Source: Salicibibacter cibarius
GTDB lineage: Bacteria; Bacillota; Bacilli; Bacillales; Marinococcaceae
Direction: 5' to 3'
DNA length: 64,000 nt
Assembly: GCF_016495725.1 (NCBI RefSeq)
Contig: NZ_CP054705.1
Location: 3,348,001 to 3,412,000, forward strand
This document shows, piece by piece, positions 17,948 to 27,515 of the stretch. The translations under genes and the position numbers were made by a program. Within the stretch, counting starts at the first letter, position 1. Every line of letters starts with the position of its first letter. A model generated the notes under the pieces. That model was not told where the DNA came from. It did not search any database and was given only the letters and a program-made list of their open reading frames with translations.

Positions 17948-18039
17948 GAAAACTTGGCTTTTCGCCAAGCTATTATGGCGAAAAGTTTTAGTTGCACTTA
18001 TGTAGGTAAGAAAGTTGATTATAATTTCTTGCCTACCAA
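17948..18039 (+). repeat. Two-hairpin dispersed element E, copy 1
   Basis: About 92 bp: hairpin CTTGGC/GCCAAG, then GTTGCACTTAT, then a 12-bp stem with arms GTAGGTAAGAAA and TTTCTTGCCTAC. The same layout recurs at 53451, 57191 and 61440. The copy lies antisense to valS, between the T-box terminator and the valS start, so it is inside the valS leader RNA. Confidence 0.8.
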
Positions 18040-18345
18040 AAAAAGCGCTTCCTCCCTCAAAGGACGAAAGCGCTCGCGGTACCACCTTTGTTTATGAACG
18101 ATGATTCATACACTCGGATAGCTGTAACATTGCCAACGGCCGTTCTTACTTTTATTCGGAACAGCAGCTATACAGACGACTTCAGCACGAGCGCCCTCGG
18201 GAACCTTCCAGCCGTGGATTCCTTTTCTGTAGAGGGATCAGTGCCTACTCCTTCCGTTTCATTGCTTTTGGATTACCTCATGATTTTCCTTTATTCTACG
18301 CAACGGAAACAATTTCGTCAACGAAGGAAATAAAAAGGTATCAGC
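18040..18345 (-). promoter_or_regulatory. T-box leader of valS (valine)
   Basis: The conserved T-box sequence GGTGGTACCGCG is read on the minus strand at about 18073-18086, followed by an intrinsic terminator with an AGCGCTT stem and seven T. In stem I the specifier position reads GAAGTCGTC, giving GUC, a valine codon, which matches the downstream valS. Uncharged tRNA-Val would pair with the specifier and the T-box and prevent terminator formation. The 5' limit is approximate. Confidence 0.88.
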
Positions 18346-18400
18346 CCATCTCCCTCACACATAGGATGTATTAATAATCGGAAAGGGGAAGGAACCTGAT

Positions 18401-18610
18401 ATGGCACGCCATTATTACAAACCACCACCCGGTTACGGGAAAAAGCGCCCGCCTGTGTTTTTTAAGTGGCGATATGCCGCCGCACAAATTTTATTGATCA
18501 TTATTTGCTTTCAAACGATCCGTACGATTTTTTTGCCCACAACGTTTGATGTGCTTCTTTTAGTCATCCTTGTTTCTTCTTATTGGTATTTCCGAAAAAA
18601 ACCATATTGA
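18401..18610 (+). CDS. Small basic membrane protein of unknown function
   Basis: A 69-residue plus-strand protein beginning MARHYYKPPPGYGKKRPP, with a basic, proline-rich N terminus and two hydrophobic helices (YAAAQILLIIICFQTI and TFDVLLLVILVSSYWYF). GGGGAAGGA precedes the ATG at 18401. It is divergent from the valS T-box promoter. I do not recognise the family; Bacillaceae have many such short proteins. Confidence 0.65.
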   Translation: MARHYYKPPPGYGKKRPPVFFKWRYAAAQILLIIICFQTIRTIFLPTTFDVLLLVILVSSYWYFRKKPY

Positions 18611-18689
18611 TACGTTTCTCGTATAAGCCGGTGAAATGTGCCTTGGCGCGTTTCCACGCCACTCCCTCGTGGAGACCAAATTCGTAACA

Positions 18690-19379
18690 TTCCTTCGTTT
18701 TCAGGCTCCATAACCCTTTCATGAAGACCGAAAGCTTGTCTACTTTTCGTTTTCGGACACTATAAACCGTTCATGGCGACCGTACGCCCAGCTTTTTTCA
18801 TTTTCAGGCATCATGGTTCGATTGTTTGCAAAGGGCTTGGCGCCTACATAAAAAACGACCATGCCGGACTAGTACTGTGTTTCAGGAATGCTTTCCCGGC
18901 ACAGCCCACTAGTGCAAGGTGGCTTAATTAACCGATCACGGGGACAGTTGGAAAGAAGTTCGGTCGGCAACGCTTCTGGTTCCCTAACGGACAATTTACC
19001 GCATCATGGCGACCGAAAAAGCGGTCGGTTCTCATGTTCGGTCGCCATAACCGTTTTATGACGACCGTAATGGCCTGAATCGAAAGAATTCAGGTGTCAT
19101 AGCCGCTTCATGATGACCGAAAAGGCTTGTATCGAAAGAATTCGGTCGGCATAGCTGCCTCATGGCGACCGAACGAGCGATTGGCTGTCGTGTTCGGTCA
19201 CCATGAACCGTTTCATGGTGACCGGGGAATCCTGCTTCGCAAGAAGACATTCGGCCATTGACGATAGCCTTTGATACCTTAACTCGGGCTGTGGAAGTTA
19301 AATCCAATCGATCACTAACCCCAGTTTGAAGCCCTAATCCGGTCTTCCGATCGTCGGTTTGACCGCTTATTTTCGACAG
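18690..19379. repeat. Palindromic tandem array, family C (GGTCGCCAT), island 1
   Basis: The gap between the convergent ends of the 18401 gene and ysxE is filled by imperfect units with arms ATGGCGACC and GGTCGCCAT. Arms of the type CATGRYGACCG start at 19005, 19057, 19109, 19161 and 19214, a period of 52-53 bp; degenerate units reach back to about 18690. From 18909 to 19379 the island is closely related to 58165-58560, sharing the leading ACTAGTGCAAGGTGGCTTAA and a common tail. No gene is supported in it. Confidence 0.8.
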
Positions 19380-19385
19380 GCTGTA

Positions 19386-20399
19386 CTAGGAACCTTGCAT
19401 GGCCGCTTCCTGTTTTTCCTTCCATTGCATCATTTGCAACAAATAACGCAAACTGCTTAATTTAGATTCTAACATCGCCGTCCACTGATGTTCTGCGTAG
19501 CGCAAAGGATCTGTCGCGTAAGCTCGCGCAAACGTCAAAATCGGTGCAGGAGTAAGCATAAGCGCTTTTAAAAGGCCGGTATCCGCTTCCCCCCAGCTAG
19601 GTCCGTAGGCTTCATATGTCCCAAAAAGCTGTTTGCTCTCCAAAGGATCGAAAGGCTCATGCCGCGCCAAATCTTGATAAAAATAGGCAAGGTCATATGC
19701 AGGATGCCCGGGACCGCTCGTTTCCCAATTTGTAAACCACGCATTTCCATCCGCAGCAATAAGCCCATGTTCCAACGAAGGACGGCCATGACAAAAAGCA
19801 AAGCGATACCCTTCCCTTTCCTTGACTTGTCGCGTCCATTTCTGAAATCCTTTTTTCATCTCCCCGAACATCATGTCATAAAACGGATACCCATTTAAAA
19901 AAGTGAGTTCAAATGGAGACATAAACCTGGAATGTTCAAACTGATCAGCCAACTGGTTCATTAGCAATTGATCTTGTTGCCAACCCTGCTGCACTTCATT
20001 TTTGTACGTGGACAGCTCGTCTTCGGTCATATCCTCTTCGTCTTCGGAAATTTTATGATTAAGGGCAAGAATCGTTAATAGCCTAAGTTCTTTTGGGGGC
20101 GGAGACATTAGCGGTTGTTCCTCAATCCAAGGCTCCAGATAAAAATAATGGCGATTTGTTTCAAACATAGACATATCACCCCTCCTATTCGTAAGAGGGA
20201 TGATACCTTTCATGCCTGCACGCTCCGCATATCGTAAGTGATGAAGAAAATGTTCACGTTCTTGCGGCGTCCGTTCCCACCGTTTCAGCGCAAATAGGCC
20301 ATCTTGCGTTTCGATTCTAACGACGCGTTCACTCTGCAAATCCCAGTGCGCATTTTGGAGACCAACTTTTATTAAAAGTTCTTCGATCACGTCATTCAT
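19386..20399 (-). CDS. ysxE: Spore coat-associated protein YsxE (CotS-like kinase fold)
   Basis: A 337-residue protein of the CotS/YsxE family, which has an aminoglycoside phosphotransferase-like kinase fold and is linked to spore coat assembly. Seen: the lysine strand LFALKRWE, the catalytic-loop region FCHGRPSLEHGLI where typical kinases have HGD, and WFTNWETSGPGHPAYDLAYF in place of a DFD-type metal motif. The key catalytic Asp residues are thus replaced (HGR, NWE), so it may be a pseudokinase. ATG at 20399 overlaps the spoVID stop by 8 bp, coupling the two coat genes. Confidence 0.88.
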   Translation of the reverse strand: MNDVIEELLIKVGLQNAHWDLQSERVVRIETQDGLFALKRWERTPQEREHFLHHLRYAERAGMKGIIPLTNRRGDMSMFETNRHYFYLEPWIEEQPLMSPPPKELRLLTILALNHKISEDEEDMTEDELSTYKNEVQQGWQQDQLLMNQLADQFEHSRFMSPFELTFLNGYPFYDMMFGEMKKGFQKWTRQVKEREGYRFAFCHGRPSLEHGLIAADGNAWFTNWETSGPGHPAYDLAYFYQDLARHEPFDPLESKQLFGTYEAYGPSWGEADTGLLKALMLTPAPILTFARAYATDPLRYAEHQWTAMLESKLSSLRYLLQMMQWKEKQEAAMQGS

Positions 20400-21501
20400 T
20401 CGCGGATTGCACCGGGATATAAATAATTTCCCCTTGATCCACATGATTGATATCCATTTTGTTCCATCTTAGTAACTGTTGGACTGTATACCCATAGCGA
20501 TCGGCGATGGTATCTAAAGACTCGTTTTCTTGAATAATACACATCCGCATTTTCGTAAACGATTCCCGATCGTCGCTTCCCAACATTTCCGTGAGGTAAA
20601 GGGCATTATCCCGCTTGTTTGTTTTTGGTGTTTCCTCGTCATCGGTCGATGACACATCTTCAACTTCTTCTTCCTCATCGTTAGCCTGTACGACCTCATA
20701 TTCCGATTCTTCTTGTTCCGGCTCGGCATTGGAATGATCAGCATCGTCCCTTGACAGCACGGATTCCTCCGTTTGCTGCACTTCTTCCGGTACCGGTTCT
20801 TTTTGAACCTCGGCATCGCTTTGTTCTTCTTGTACAGGCGTCTCTATTTCTCTATCCGGTTCCGTTTCCTGAGTTTCAAAATTCAGGACTGGTGTTGATT
20901 CCTGATCTTCTTCTAGTTCTTCCTTTGTTATTTCTTCACGTAACGCATCGGTGTCATCAGAAGATGGATGAACATTCTCATCATTGGTCGGTGGTGCTTT
21001 CACTTCGTGCGTAAACGTTGGGAATCCTTCCGGCGTTGGGCTTGCTTCTCTTTTTGTATCCTCGCCCTCCTTCATGCCCGTAATCGTTACGTCAGCCGTT
21101 AACTGAATGCAACTTGGTTCCGGCAAATCGTAGTCAAAACTATCAATTTGAACATACAAATCATCCAAACTTTGAATGCGATGAAGCGGGATCGTTACAT
21201 CGACGGGAAAAAAATGCTTAATCTCCCGCGCACCCGTGTCTGTCGTGCTCAAACGATCCGCTGTTTGCGGCACTCCCCCTTGTCTTTGATCATCATATGT
21301 GTCATCTTCGTTGTTTTCATAAGGTTGATATTGCCCGACGAGATGCAGTCCTCCTTTAATGAGCACTTCATGATTATCCTCTTGCATCGTAATATCCGGC
21401 TCTAGTTCCAACCCGAGAATGGATTGAATACGCTCACCTTGATCAAGCCATATCGCTTCTTCAAGGTTAAAAGATAAAGCTGATGGTTGTTCTTGGGTCA
21501 C
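20392..21501 (-). CDS. spoVID: Stage VI sporulation protein D (spore coat encasement)
   Basis: SpoVID drives encasement of the forespore by coat layers, interacting with SpoIVA and SafA. The 369-residue protein has a conserved N-terminal domain (LSFNLEEAIWLDQGERIQSI), a long strongly acidic low-complexity middle (about 170-310), and a C-terminal LysM-like domain (NESLDTIADRYGYTVQQLLR) that in the family targets the spore surface. Position directly upstream of ysxE supports the identity. Start GTG 21501 with GAGGGGG upstream. Confidence 0.92.
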   Translation of the reverse strand: MTQEQPSALSFNLEEAIWLDQGERIQSILGLELEPDITMQEDNHEVLIKGGLHLVGQYQPYENNEDDTYDDQRQGGVPQTADRLSTTDTGAREIKHFFPVDVTIPLHRIQSLDDLYVQIDSFDYDLPEPSCIQLTADVTITGMKEGEDTKREASPTPEGFPTFTHEVKAPPTNDENVHPSSDDTDALREEITKEELEEDQESTPVLNFETQETEPDREIETPVQEEQSDAEVQKEPVPEEVQQTEESVLSRDDADHSNAEPEQEESEYEVVQANDEEEEVEDVSSTDDEETPKTNKRDNALYLTEMLGSDDRESFTKMRMCIIQENESLDTIADRYGYTVQQLLRWNKMDINHVDQGEIIYIPVQSANE

Positions 21502-21705
21502 GGTTTGTTCCCCCTCTTCATTAAAAATACGTCCGTCCCACTGTTTTCTCGTACGCTACCAACGTATGTGTCCGAACGGGCGGTTATGACTGGTTTCTTC
21601 CGTGTAGGGGGAAGGAACGAGGAGAGATCCAACTTATATTTCATTTGTTTATCATTTCGAAAATTTGGGTAAACATAAAGGATTTCAAAATTGGAGGGAT
21701 GGAAA

Positions 21706-22896
21706 ATGACGGAAACGCTTTACAAAGTAGATCTTTCTAAACCTATGGACAAGCAGGAAATACCCGGACATAACCGTTGGCATCCGGATATACCGCCTGC
21801 ATTTAGCGTCAATCCCGGACAACAATTCAAAATGGAGTGTTTGGACTGGACAGATGGTCAAATCAATAATAATGACGATGGGACAGAAATTCGGGATGTC
21901 AATTTAAATCGCGTGCACGTATTAAGTGGTCCTGTGGAAGTGAAAGGTGCGGAACCAGGGGATTTACTTGTTGTCGACATTTTGAACATCGGTGCATTTG
22001 ACGAACACCCATGGGGATTTAATGGAATATTCGCGAAAGAGAACGGCGGAAGTTTTCTTGTAGACCATTACCCCGAAGCAAATAAATCGATTTGGGATTT
22101 TCACGGCATCTATACAACTTCCCGGCATGTACCCGGTGTGAAGTTTGCAGGTGTTATTCATCCGGGATTAATCGGTGTCGCACCATCCCACGATCTGCTT
22201 ATGGAATGGAACCGTCGTGAGGGGGCACTCGTTACTGAAGATGAAAATCGCATTCCTCCTTTGGCCAACCTCCCTGACGAAGATAGCGCTGTTCTAGGAA
22301 CGTTAGAAGGAGAAGACTTCCGCCGCGTAGCCAAAGAAGGCGCCCGTACCGTGCCGCCTCGAGAAAATGGCGGAAATTGTGATATCAAAAACCTTTCCTT
22401 GGGATCCCGTGTTTATTTCCCTGTTTATGTTGATGGCGCGAACCTTTCGGTAGGTGATCTTCATTTCTCCCAAGGTGACGGTGAAATTACTTTTTGCGGC
22501 GGGATTGAAATGCCTGGTTGGATTGAACTAAAAGTGGATATTATCAAAAACGGCATGGAAAAGCATAATATCCAGAGAAATCCCGTATTCCAACCCGATC
22601 CCATGGATCCGCAATATAGCGAATACCTAGTGTTTGAAGGGGTGAGCGTTCACGAAACCACAGGCAAGCAGAGTTATCTTGATGCACACATGGCGTATCG
22701 TAACGCATGTTTAAATGCAATTGACTACTTGAAAACACTGGGGTATACAGGAGAACAAGCATATATGCTTCTTGGAACCGCGCCGATGGAAGGGCGAATC
22801 AACGGTATTGTGGACATTCCCAATGCATGCTGTACCGTATCAATACCGACCGCTATTTTTGACAAAAACATCCTTCCGAAAAAAGGATTGGATTGA
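21706..22896 (+). CDS. fmdA: Formamidase / acetamidase (FmdA family)
   Basis: FmdA-type enzymes hydrolyse formamide (or short amides) to ammonia and the acid. The 396-residue protein fits the family: HNRWHPDIPP, the GDLLVVDILNIGA beta strand, FAGVIHPGLIGVAPSHDLL, and GDGEITFCGGIEM, which carries the conserved glutamate/cysteine region. ATG at 21706 is preceded by GGAGGG; the TTG at 21691 lies before that site and is rejected. It is on the plus strand, against its neighbours, and is followed after 2 bp by fmdB. This pair interrupts the usual hemL-spoVID adjacency, so it is probably an insertion. Substrate not proven. Confidence 0.88.
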   Translation: MTETLYKVDLSKPMDKQEIPGHNRWHPDIPPAFSVNPGQQFKMECLDWTDGQINNNDDGTEIRDVNLNRVHVLSGPVEVKGAEPGDLLVVDILNIGAFDEHPWGFNGIFAKENGGSFLVDHYPEANKSIWDFHGIYTTSRHVPGVKFAGVIHPGLIGVAPSHDLLMEWNRREGALVTEDENRIPPLANLPDEDSAVLGTLEGEDFRRVAKEGARTVPPRENGGNCDIKNLSLGSRVYFPVYVDGANLSVGDLHFSQGDGEITFCGGIEMPGWIELKVDIIKNGMEKHNIQRNPVFQPDPMDPQYSEYLVFEGVSVHETTGKQSYLDAHMAYRNACLNAIDYLKTLGYTGEQAYMLLGTAPMEGRINGIVDIPNACCTVSIPTAIFDKNILPKKGLD

Positions 22897-22898
22897 CG

Positions 22899-23171
22899 AT
22901 GGCTTTTTATACTTTTCGGTGTAAAGATTGTGGCGATTTCACTGAACACCATCATTCCATAAAAGAGGAAAAGACTTTTTCCTTTTGTCCACGATGTGAA
23001 ATTCGTTCGGAACGTCTATATCTAGCCCCTCACACGTTCACAATGAACAAAGCGCTCAAAAATAAACTGGATCGTGGCTCCGAGCCTAAAAAGATGAAGA
23101 AAGAAAATATAACCGGTTCCAAGCTTAAGCCGAAAAAACCCCAATCAAGCAGACCTTGGCAGTTGGGGTGA
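22899..23171 (+). CDS. fmdB: FmdB-family zinc ribbon protein
   Basis: A 90-residue protein with an N-terminal zinc ribbon: CKDC and CPRC pairs within the first 35 residues (MAFYTFRCKDCGDF, FSFCPRCEI). The C-terminal half is basic and low complexity. FmdB proteins were named as putative regulators of amidase genes. It follows fmdA by two bases, so the two are one transcript. ATG at 22899 is used; the TTG at 22893 overlaps the fmdA end. Confidence 0.8.
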   Translation: MAFYTFRCKDCGDFTEHHHSIKEEKTFSFCPRCEIRSERLYLAPHTFTMNKALKNKLDRGSEPKKMKKENITGSKLKPKKPQSSRPWQLG

Positions 23172-23367
23172 GCAAGGAAGAACAGGGCTTCACCTACAAA
23201 TTGAAAATTCCTTTCCTTACCAGAGAGGTTGGAACTTTTTCTCTCTTCTATAGCAATTTTTCGTGTTCCAACGATTATAGTTGAAACACTTATTCGATTT
23301 CTTATCTCTCTTTGGCACCAAAATCGTCGGTGACGACTAATTTTTGTCACAATAACCTTGGATATAC

Positions 23368-23400
23368 AAAAAGCTACCCCCATGATTTGAGGATAGCCCT
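23368..23400 (-). terminator. Terminator of the hem operon
   Basis: Beyond the hemL stop the minus strand has GGGCTATCC and GGGGGTAGC around AAATCAT, followed by five T. It ends the hemAXCDBL transcript and separates it from the convergent fmdAB. Confidence 0.75.
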
Positions 23401-23409
23401 TCCCCTTTC

Positions 23410-24702
23410 CTATTTTCCGATTCTCGCAAATACCCGCTCTGCGGCAGCGATGGTTTTTTCAATAATGTCATCATCATGTTTGGTTGACAAGAACATTCCT
23501 TCGAATTGAGATGGGGCGATGGAAATGCCTTCCTGCAATATCTCTTGAAAATATTTGGCGAACAGATCCAGATCCGATGTTTTGGCCGTTTCAAAATTCT
23601 TCACTTGTTCATCAGTAAAGAAGAAGCCTAGCATCGAGCCTGCCCGGTTAATATGGTGAGGAACTCCGTTCGTTTTTGCAGCTGATCGGAGGCCTTCTTC
23701 CAATCGTGCCCCTCGCCGTTCAAATTGCTCATAATCATCTTCACTCAATTGCGCCAACGTTTCATATCCCGCGGTCATCGCCAGAGGATTCCCCGAAAGC
23801 GTTCCTGCCTGATAAATCGGACCTGCCGGAGCTATATGCTCCATGATATCGGCTCTGCCGCCGTAAGCGCCGACAGGGAGGCCACCGCCAATAACTTTGC
23901 CCAACGTTGTCAGGTCGGGAGTGACGCCAAATCTTCCTTGAGCGGATTGGTACCCAACCCGAAATCCACTCATGACTTCGTCAAAAATCAACAGGCTGCC
24001 GTAATCTTCAGTTACCTTACGCACGCCCTCGAGATAGCCTTCTTCAGGCGTAACGACATTCATATTACCGGCAACCGGTTCAAGGATGACAGCGGCGATG
24101 TCATCACCATACTTTTCAAATACGAGCGATAGGCTTTCAAGATCGTTATAAGGAACAGTAAGCGTCTGTGAAGCCGTCCCTTCCGGCACTCCCGGGCTAT
24201 CCGGCAACCCTAACGTAGCCACACCGGAACCTGCTTTAATTAACAATGAATCCCCATGTCCGTGATAACATCCTTCCATTTTCACGATTTTGCTTCTGCC
24301 CGTAAATCCACGGGCAAGACGTAGGGCGCTCATCGTAGCTTCCGTGCCAGAGTTTACAAACCGAACGACTTCAACGGATGGTACGCGATCAATGACGAGC
24401 TCGGCGAGAGCCGTCTCCATCTCATGAGACGTGCCGAAGCTTGTCCCCAACGCCGCGGTTTCCTGTAAACGACGTACGACACGAGGATCTGCGTGCCCAA
24501 GGATTAGCGGCCCCCAAGATTGGACATAATCAATATAGGTTTGCTCATCCAGATCTGTAATGTAAGGCCCTTCCCCTTTGTTCATATAAATCCCGTGGTC
24601 CATCCCCACCGATTTGTATGCACGGACAGCACTGCTCACTCCTCCCGGCATGAGAGGTTCGGCTTTTTGAAATGCTTGTTTCGATCGTTCAAATGTACGC
24701 AT
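23410..24702 (-). CDS. hemL: Glutamate-1-semialdehyde 2,1-aminomutase
   Basis: HemL converts glutamate-1-semialdehyde to 5-aminolevulinate with pyridoxal phosphate. The 430-residue class III aminotransferase-fold protein shows [13 protein letters not shown], the cofactor region [25 protein letters not shown] and the Schiff-base lysine in [15 protein letters not shown] use ATG at 24702 ([11 protein letters not shown]), eight bases after AGGAGG; an upstream GTG would sit on the ribosome site. It is last in the hem operon, 123 bp after hemB, with a divergent hairpin element in the gap. Confidence 0.96.
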   Translation of the reverse strand: MRTFERSKQAFQKAEPLMPGGVSSAVRAYKSVGMDHGIYMNKGEGPYITDLDEQTYIDYVQSWGPLILGHADPRVVRRLQETAALGTSFGTSHEMETALAELVIDRVPSVEVVRFVNSGTEATMSALRLARGFTGRSKIVKMEGCYHGHGDSLLIKAGSGVATLGLPDSPGVPEGTASQTLTVPYNDLESLSLVFEKYGDDIAAVILEPVAGNMNVVTPEEGYLEGVRKVTEDYGSLLIFDEVMSGFRVGYQSAQGRFGVTPDLTTLGKVIGGGLPVGAYGGRADIMEHIAPAGPIYQAGTLSGNPLAMTAGYETLAQLSEDDYEQFERRGARLEEGLRSAAKTNGVPHHINRAGSMLGFFFTDEQVKNFETAKTSDLDLFAKYFQEILQEGISIAPSQFEGMFLSTKHDDDIIEKTIAAAERVFARIGK

Positions 24703-24721
24703 TTGAAATACCTCCTTTTTC

Positions 24722-24815
24722 ACTTTAAAAATGTCTAACTTTGTTAATGGATTAAAGTATAAGTAAAACGAAGGCGTCCTTTATAAAGACTTGGTAGAAG
24801 CCAAGTTTTTATAAA
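24722..24815 (-). repeat. Divergent two-hairpin element (subfamily E2), copy in the hemB-hemL gap
   Basis: Read on the minus strand it has ACTTGGCTTCTACCAAGT, then TTTTACTTATACTTTAAT, then AACAAAGTTAGACAT and TTTAAAGT. The order and sequence match the copy at 39754-39844 and loosely the E elements. It lies within the hem transcript between hemB and hemL. Confidence 0.7.
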
Positions 24816-24825
24816 GGATTCTCCG

Positions 24826-25812
24826 TTACATATCGGATTCATTTATATAACGGGCCATATCCTTGGCGAAATACGTAACAATCAAATCCGCGCCTGCCCG
24901 TTTCATACTCGTTAATTTTTCTATCACCGTTTCTTTTTCATCGAGCCAACCTTGAGCGGCAGCTGCTTTAATCATGGAATATTCCCCGGAAACATTATAG
25001 GCGACAACCGGGCGGTTAATCGTACTTTTCACATCACTGACAATGTCCAAGTAGGAAAGTGCCGGTTTCACAATCAAAAAATCTGCCCCTTCCCGGTCAT
25101 CGGACATCGCCTCACGAATCGCTTCATTTCGATTAGCGGGATCCATTTGATACGTTCGCCGATCCCCAAATGACGGAGAACTATGGGCGGCATCCCGAAA
25201 TGGTCCGTAATAGGCGGACGCATACTTCACCGCGTAAGACATGATCGGGATATCCCGGAAATCCGCTTCATCCAACCCAGAACGAATCGCAGCTACGAAC
25301 CCATCCATCATATTCGAAGGCGCAATCACATCCGCACCTGCTTCCACTTGGGAGACGGCAGTCTTAACGAGCAAATCCAATGATCGGTCGTTTAAAATAT
25401 AGCCATCTTCAATCACACCGCAATGCCCATGGTCAGTATATTGGCACAGGCACGTATCTGCAATGATCGTCAGCTCCGGATGCTCCCCTTTCAACTCCCG
25501 AATCGCGCGCTGGACAATGCCATTTTCATTGTACGCGTTGCTTCCTAACTCATCCTTATTACCCGGAACGCCAAACAACATAATGGCCTTAATTCCGTGT
25601 TCCACAACATCATCGATTTCTTTTTTCAACAAATCCAACGAATATTGGTACACGCCGGGCATTGATGGAACTTCATGTTTCGTATCCGTTCCTTCAACAG
25701 CAAAAACAGGATAAATTAAATCGTCTTTTTTGACCGTTGTTTCCCGGACGAGATCACGTAAAGAACTAGTCATCCGCATGCGCCGATGACGGTCAAACTG
25801 AAGCTCACTCAT
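24826..25812 (-). CDS. hemB: Delta-aminolevulinic acid dehydratase (porphobilinogen synthase)
   Basis: HemB condenses two aminolevulinates to porphobilinogen. The 328-residue protein has the zinc-site cysteines in [15 protein letters not shown], the conserved [16 protein letters not shown] lysine segment, and the Schiff-base lysine in [17 protein letters not shown] at 25812 overlaps the hemD stop by four bases. The cysteine-rich site indicates a zinc-dependent enzyme. Confidence 0.97.
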   Translation of the reverse strand: MSELQFDRHRRMRMTSSLRDLVRETTVKKDDLIYPVFAVEGTDTKHEVPSMPGVYQYSLDLLKKEIDDVVEHGIKAIMLFGVPGNKDELGSNAYNENGIVQRAIRELKGEHPELTIIADTCLCQYTDHGHCGVIEDGYILNDRSLDLLVKTAVSQVEAGADVIAPSNMMDGFVAAIRSGLDEADFRDIPIMSYAVKYASAYYGPFRDAAHSSPSFGDRRTYQMDPANRNEAIREAMSDDREGADFLIVKPALSYLDIVSDVKSTINRPVVAYNVSGEYSMIKAAAAQGWLDEKETVIEKLTSMKRAGADLIVTYFAKDMARYINESDM

Positions 25813-26567
25813 CGGTTATTCACCTCAATCAAATAGTTTGAAACTCGTTCAGCCAGATTAGCAAATGTATGTGGGAAAGCCGCTTCCACTTGCGAAAACC
25901 CCGCTTCTGAAGCGGCTTTTGCAGTTATCGTGCCAATACAAATAGCAGGCCACTTCGGAAGGTCGGGTTGCATCTGCTTAAAAGCATGAACCGCGCTCGG
26001 GCTCGTGAAGGTAATAACGCCGTTATTATGCGTGCTTAAAAATGTAGCCAACGCGTGCGCGCTTTCTGTCCATGCCCTTGTTTCATAAATGGCAGGGTCC
26101 ACAACGTTCGCCCCTCGATTGTCCAAGTAGTCGGGAAGCACATTCCTCGCTTGTTTGCTTTTCGGAATCACTACCGTCTCCCCCGGGCTGATCGCATTAC
26201 CCAATCCTTCAGCAAGCGCTTCTGCCGTATATGTTTTCTCCGGGACAAGATCGACTGTAAATCCAATGGAGGCAGCAGCTTCTGCTGTTTTAGGTCCGAC
26301 GGTGGCTACACGGACGTTCGTGCGCCCCCATTCTTTGCCGGACATTAAGCACTCAAAGTAATGAACGGCATTCGCGCTCGTAAAAACAAGCCAGTCTATC
26401 TCACGCGCAGCCGGAATGTTTTCATGTTCCTTTAGCATTTGTTGTGTGACAAGCGGGATATGTTGCACAGGTACGGACAACGCTTGCAAGTGAGAGACTA
26501 ATGGATCTTCCGCCGTCTGATCTGCCTTTCCTCTCGTCACCAGGGCAATAGGGGCATTCACCGGCAT
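25809..26567 (-). CDS. hemD: Uroporphyrinogen-III synthase
   Basis: HemD closes and rearranges hydroxymethylbilane to uroporphyrinogen III. The family is poorly conserved in sequence; this 252-residue protein has the usual pattern, with [14 protein letters not shown] near residue 60, [17 protein letters not shown], and [17 protein letters not shown]. It starts five bases after the hemC stop, with GGAGGGG in the end of hemC, and overlaps hemB. Confidence 0.92.
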   Translation of the reverse strand: MPVNAPIALVTRGKADQTAEDPLVSHLQALSVPVQHIPLVTQQMLKEHENIPAAREIDWLVFTSANAVHYFECLMSGKEWGRTNVRVATVGPKTAEAAASIGFTVDLVPEKTYTAEALAEGLGNAISPGETVVIPKSKQARNVLPDYLDNRGANVVDPAIYETRAWTESAHALATFLSTHNNGVITFTSPSAVHAFKQMQPDLPKWPAICIGTITAKAASEAGFSQVEAAFPHTFANLAERVSNYLIEVNNR

Positions 26568-26572
26568 GGAGA

Positions 26573-27505
26573 CTACCCCTCCAGATCTTTTTTCACTTGA
26601 TCGAGAATTTCTTTTCCGCCACGATCAAGAAGATTGGCTGCAATGATTTTCCCTAAACGTTCCGGGTCACTTCCGGTTTGTTCGTCCTGGAGCAATGTTT
26701 TGCCATCCGGGGAAGCCACAAGCGCGCGCAGCGTAACATCATTTCCTTCCCCCATCACCGCATGTCCCGCGACCGGCACTTGGCAACTGCCTTCCACATT
26801 TTTCAAAAATGCCCGCTCCGCTTGGACCGTGCGGGCCACCTTCTCATCATGGATATGTTTCAGCAATGCCAGGATGTCTTTGTCGCCGGCGCGGCATTCA
26901 ATGCCGAGGGCACCTTGACCGACGGACGGCAAGCTGTTTTCCGGCGCCAAATATTCGGTTACGATTTCGTCGGACCAACCCATTCTTGCCAAACCGGCAG
27001 CAGCCAAAACGATGGCATCAAAATCCTCGTCTTTCATTTTCCGCATCCGTGTTTCGATATTGCCGCGAATCCATTTTACTTCCACATCCGGACGCGCAGC
27101 GAGAATTTGTGCTTGGCGCCGCAAACTACTCGTGCCGACCACTGCGCCTGCCGGGAGCTCATGAAGTTTTTTTCCCGATTCCGAGATTAATACATCGCGC
27201 GGATCCACGCGCTCCGTCACCGCGCCAAGGGCGAAGCCGTCCGGAATGACGGATGGAATATCCTTCATGCTATGAACAGCGAAGTCAATCTCTTCGTCTT
27301 CCATCGCTTTTTCGATTTCTTTCACGAACAGCGCTTTCCCGCCTACCTTTGATAGCGTCACGTCAAGAATTCGATCGCCTTTCGTCACGATTTTTTTCAG
27401 TTCAAACTTATAGGGAAGCCCTAATGCTTCCAATTTCTCTTTGACCCATTCTGCTTGCTTGAGGGCCAGGTTGCTTTTCCTTGTTCCGATTACGATTGTT
27501 CTCAT
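26573..27505 (-). CDS. hemC: Porphobilinogen deaminase (hydroxymethylbilane synthase)
   Basis: HemC links four porphobilinogens into hydroxymethylbilane on a dipyrromethane cofactor. The 310-residue protein shows GTRKSNLALKQAEWV, VGTSSLRRQAQILA with the substrate arginines, and the cofactor cysteine in EGSCQVPVAGHAV. Two ATG codons in tandem follow AGGAGG; the second (27505, MRTIVIGTRKS) has the better spacing. A further ATG at 27550 lies upstream of the ribosome site. Confidence 0.96.
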   Translation of the reverse strand: MRTIVIGTRKSNLALKQAEWVKEKLEALGLPYKFELKKIVTKGDRILDVTLSKVGGKALFVKEIEKAMEDEEIDFAVHSMKDIPSVIPDGFALGAVTERVDPRDVLISESGKKLHELPAGAVVGTSSLRRQAQILAARPDVEVKWIRGNIETRMRKMKDEDFDAIVLAAAGLARMGWSDEIVTEYLAPENSLPSVGQGALGIECRAGDKDILALLKHIHDEKVARTVQAERAFLKNVEGSCQVPVAGHAVMGEGNDVTLRALVASPDGKTLLQDEQTGSDPERLGKIIAANLLDRGGKEILDQVKKDLEG

Positions 27506-27515
27506 CATTTTCCTC

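Noticed and set aside
18088-18333. Plus-strand 81-codon frame
   Set aside because: It lies in the valine T-box leader, whose specifier, T-box and terminator are all recognisable on the other strand.
18690-19379. CRISPR array
   Set aside because: The regular spacing suggested it, but the units are imperfect palindromes without identical direct repeats, the spacers are themselves related between units, and no cas gene is near.
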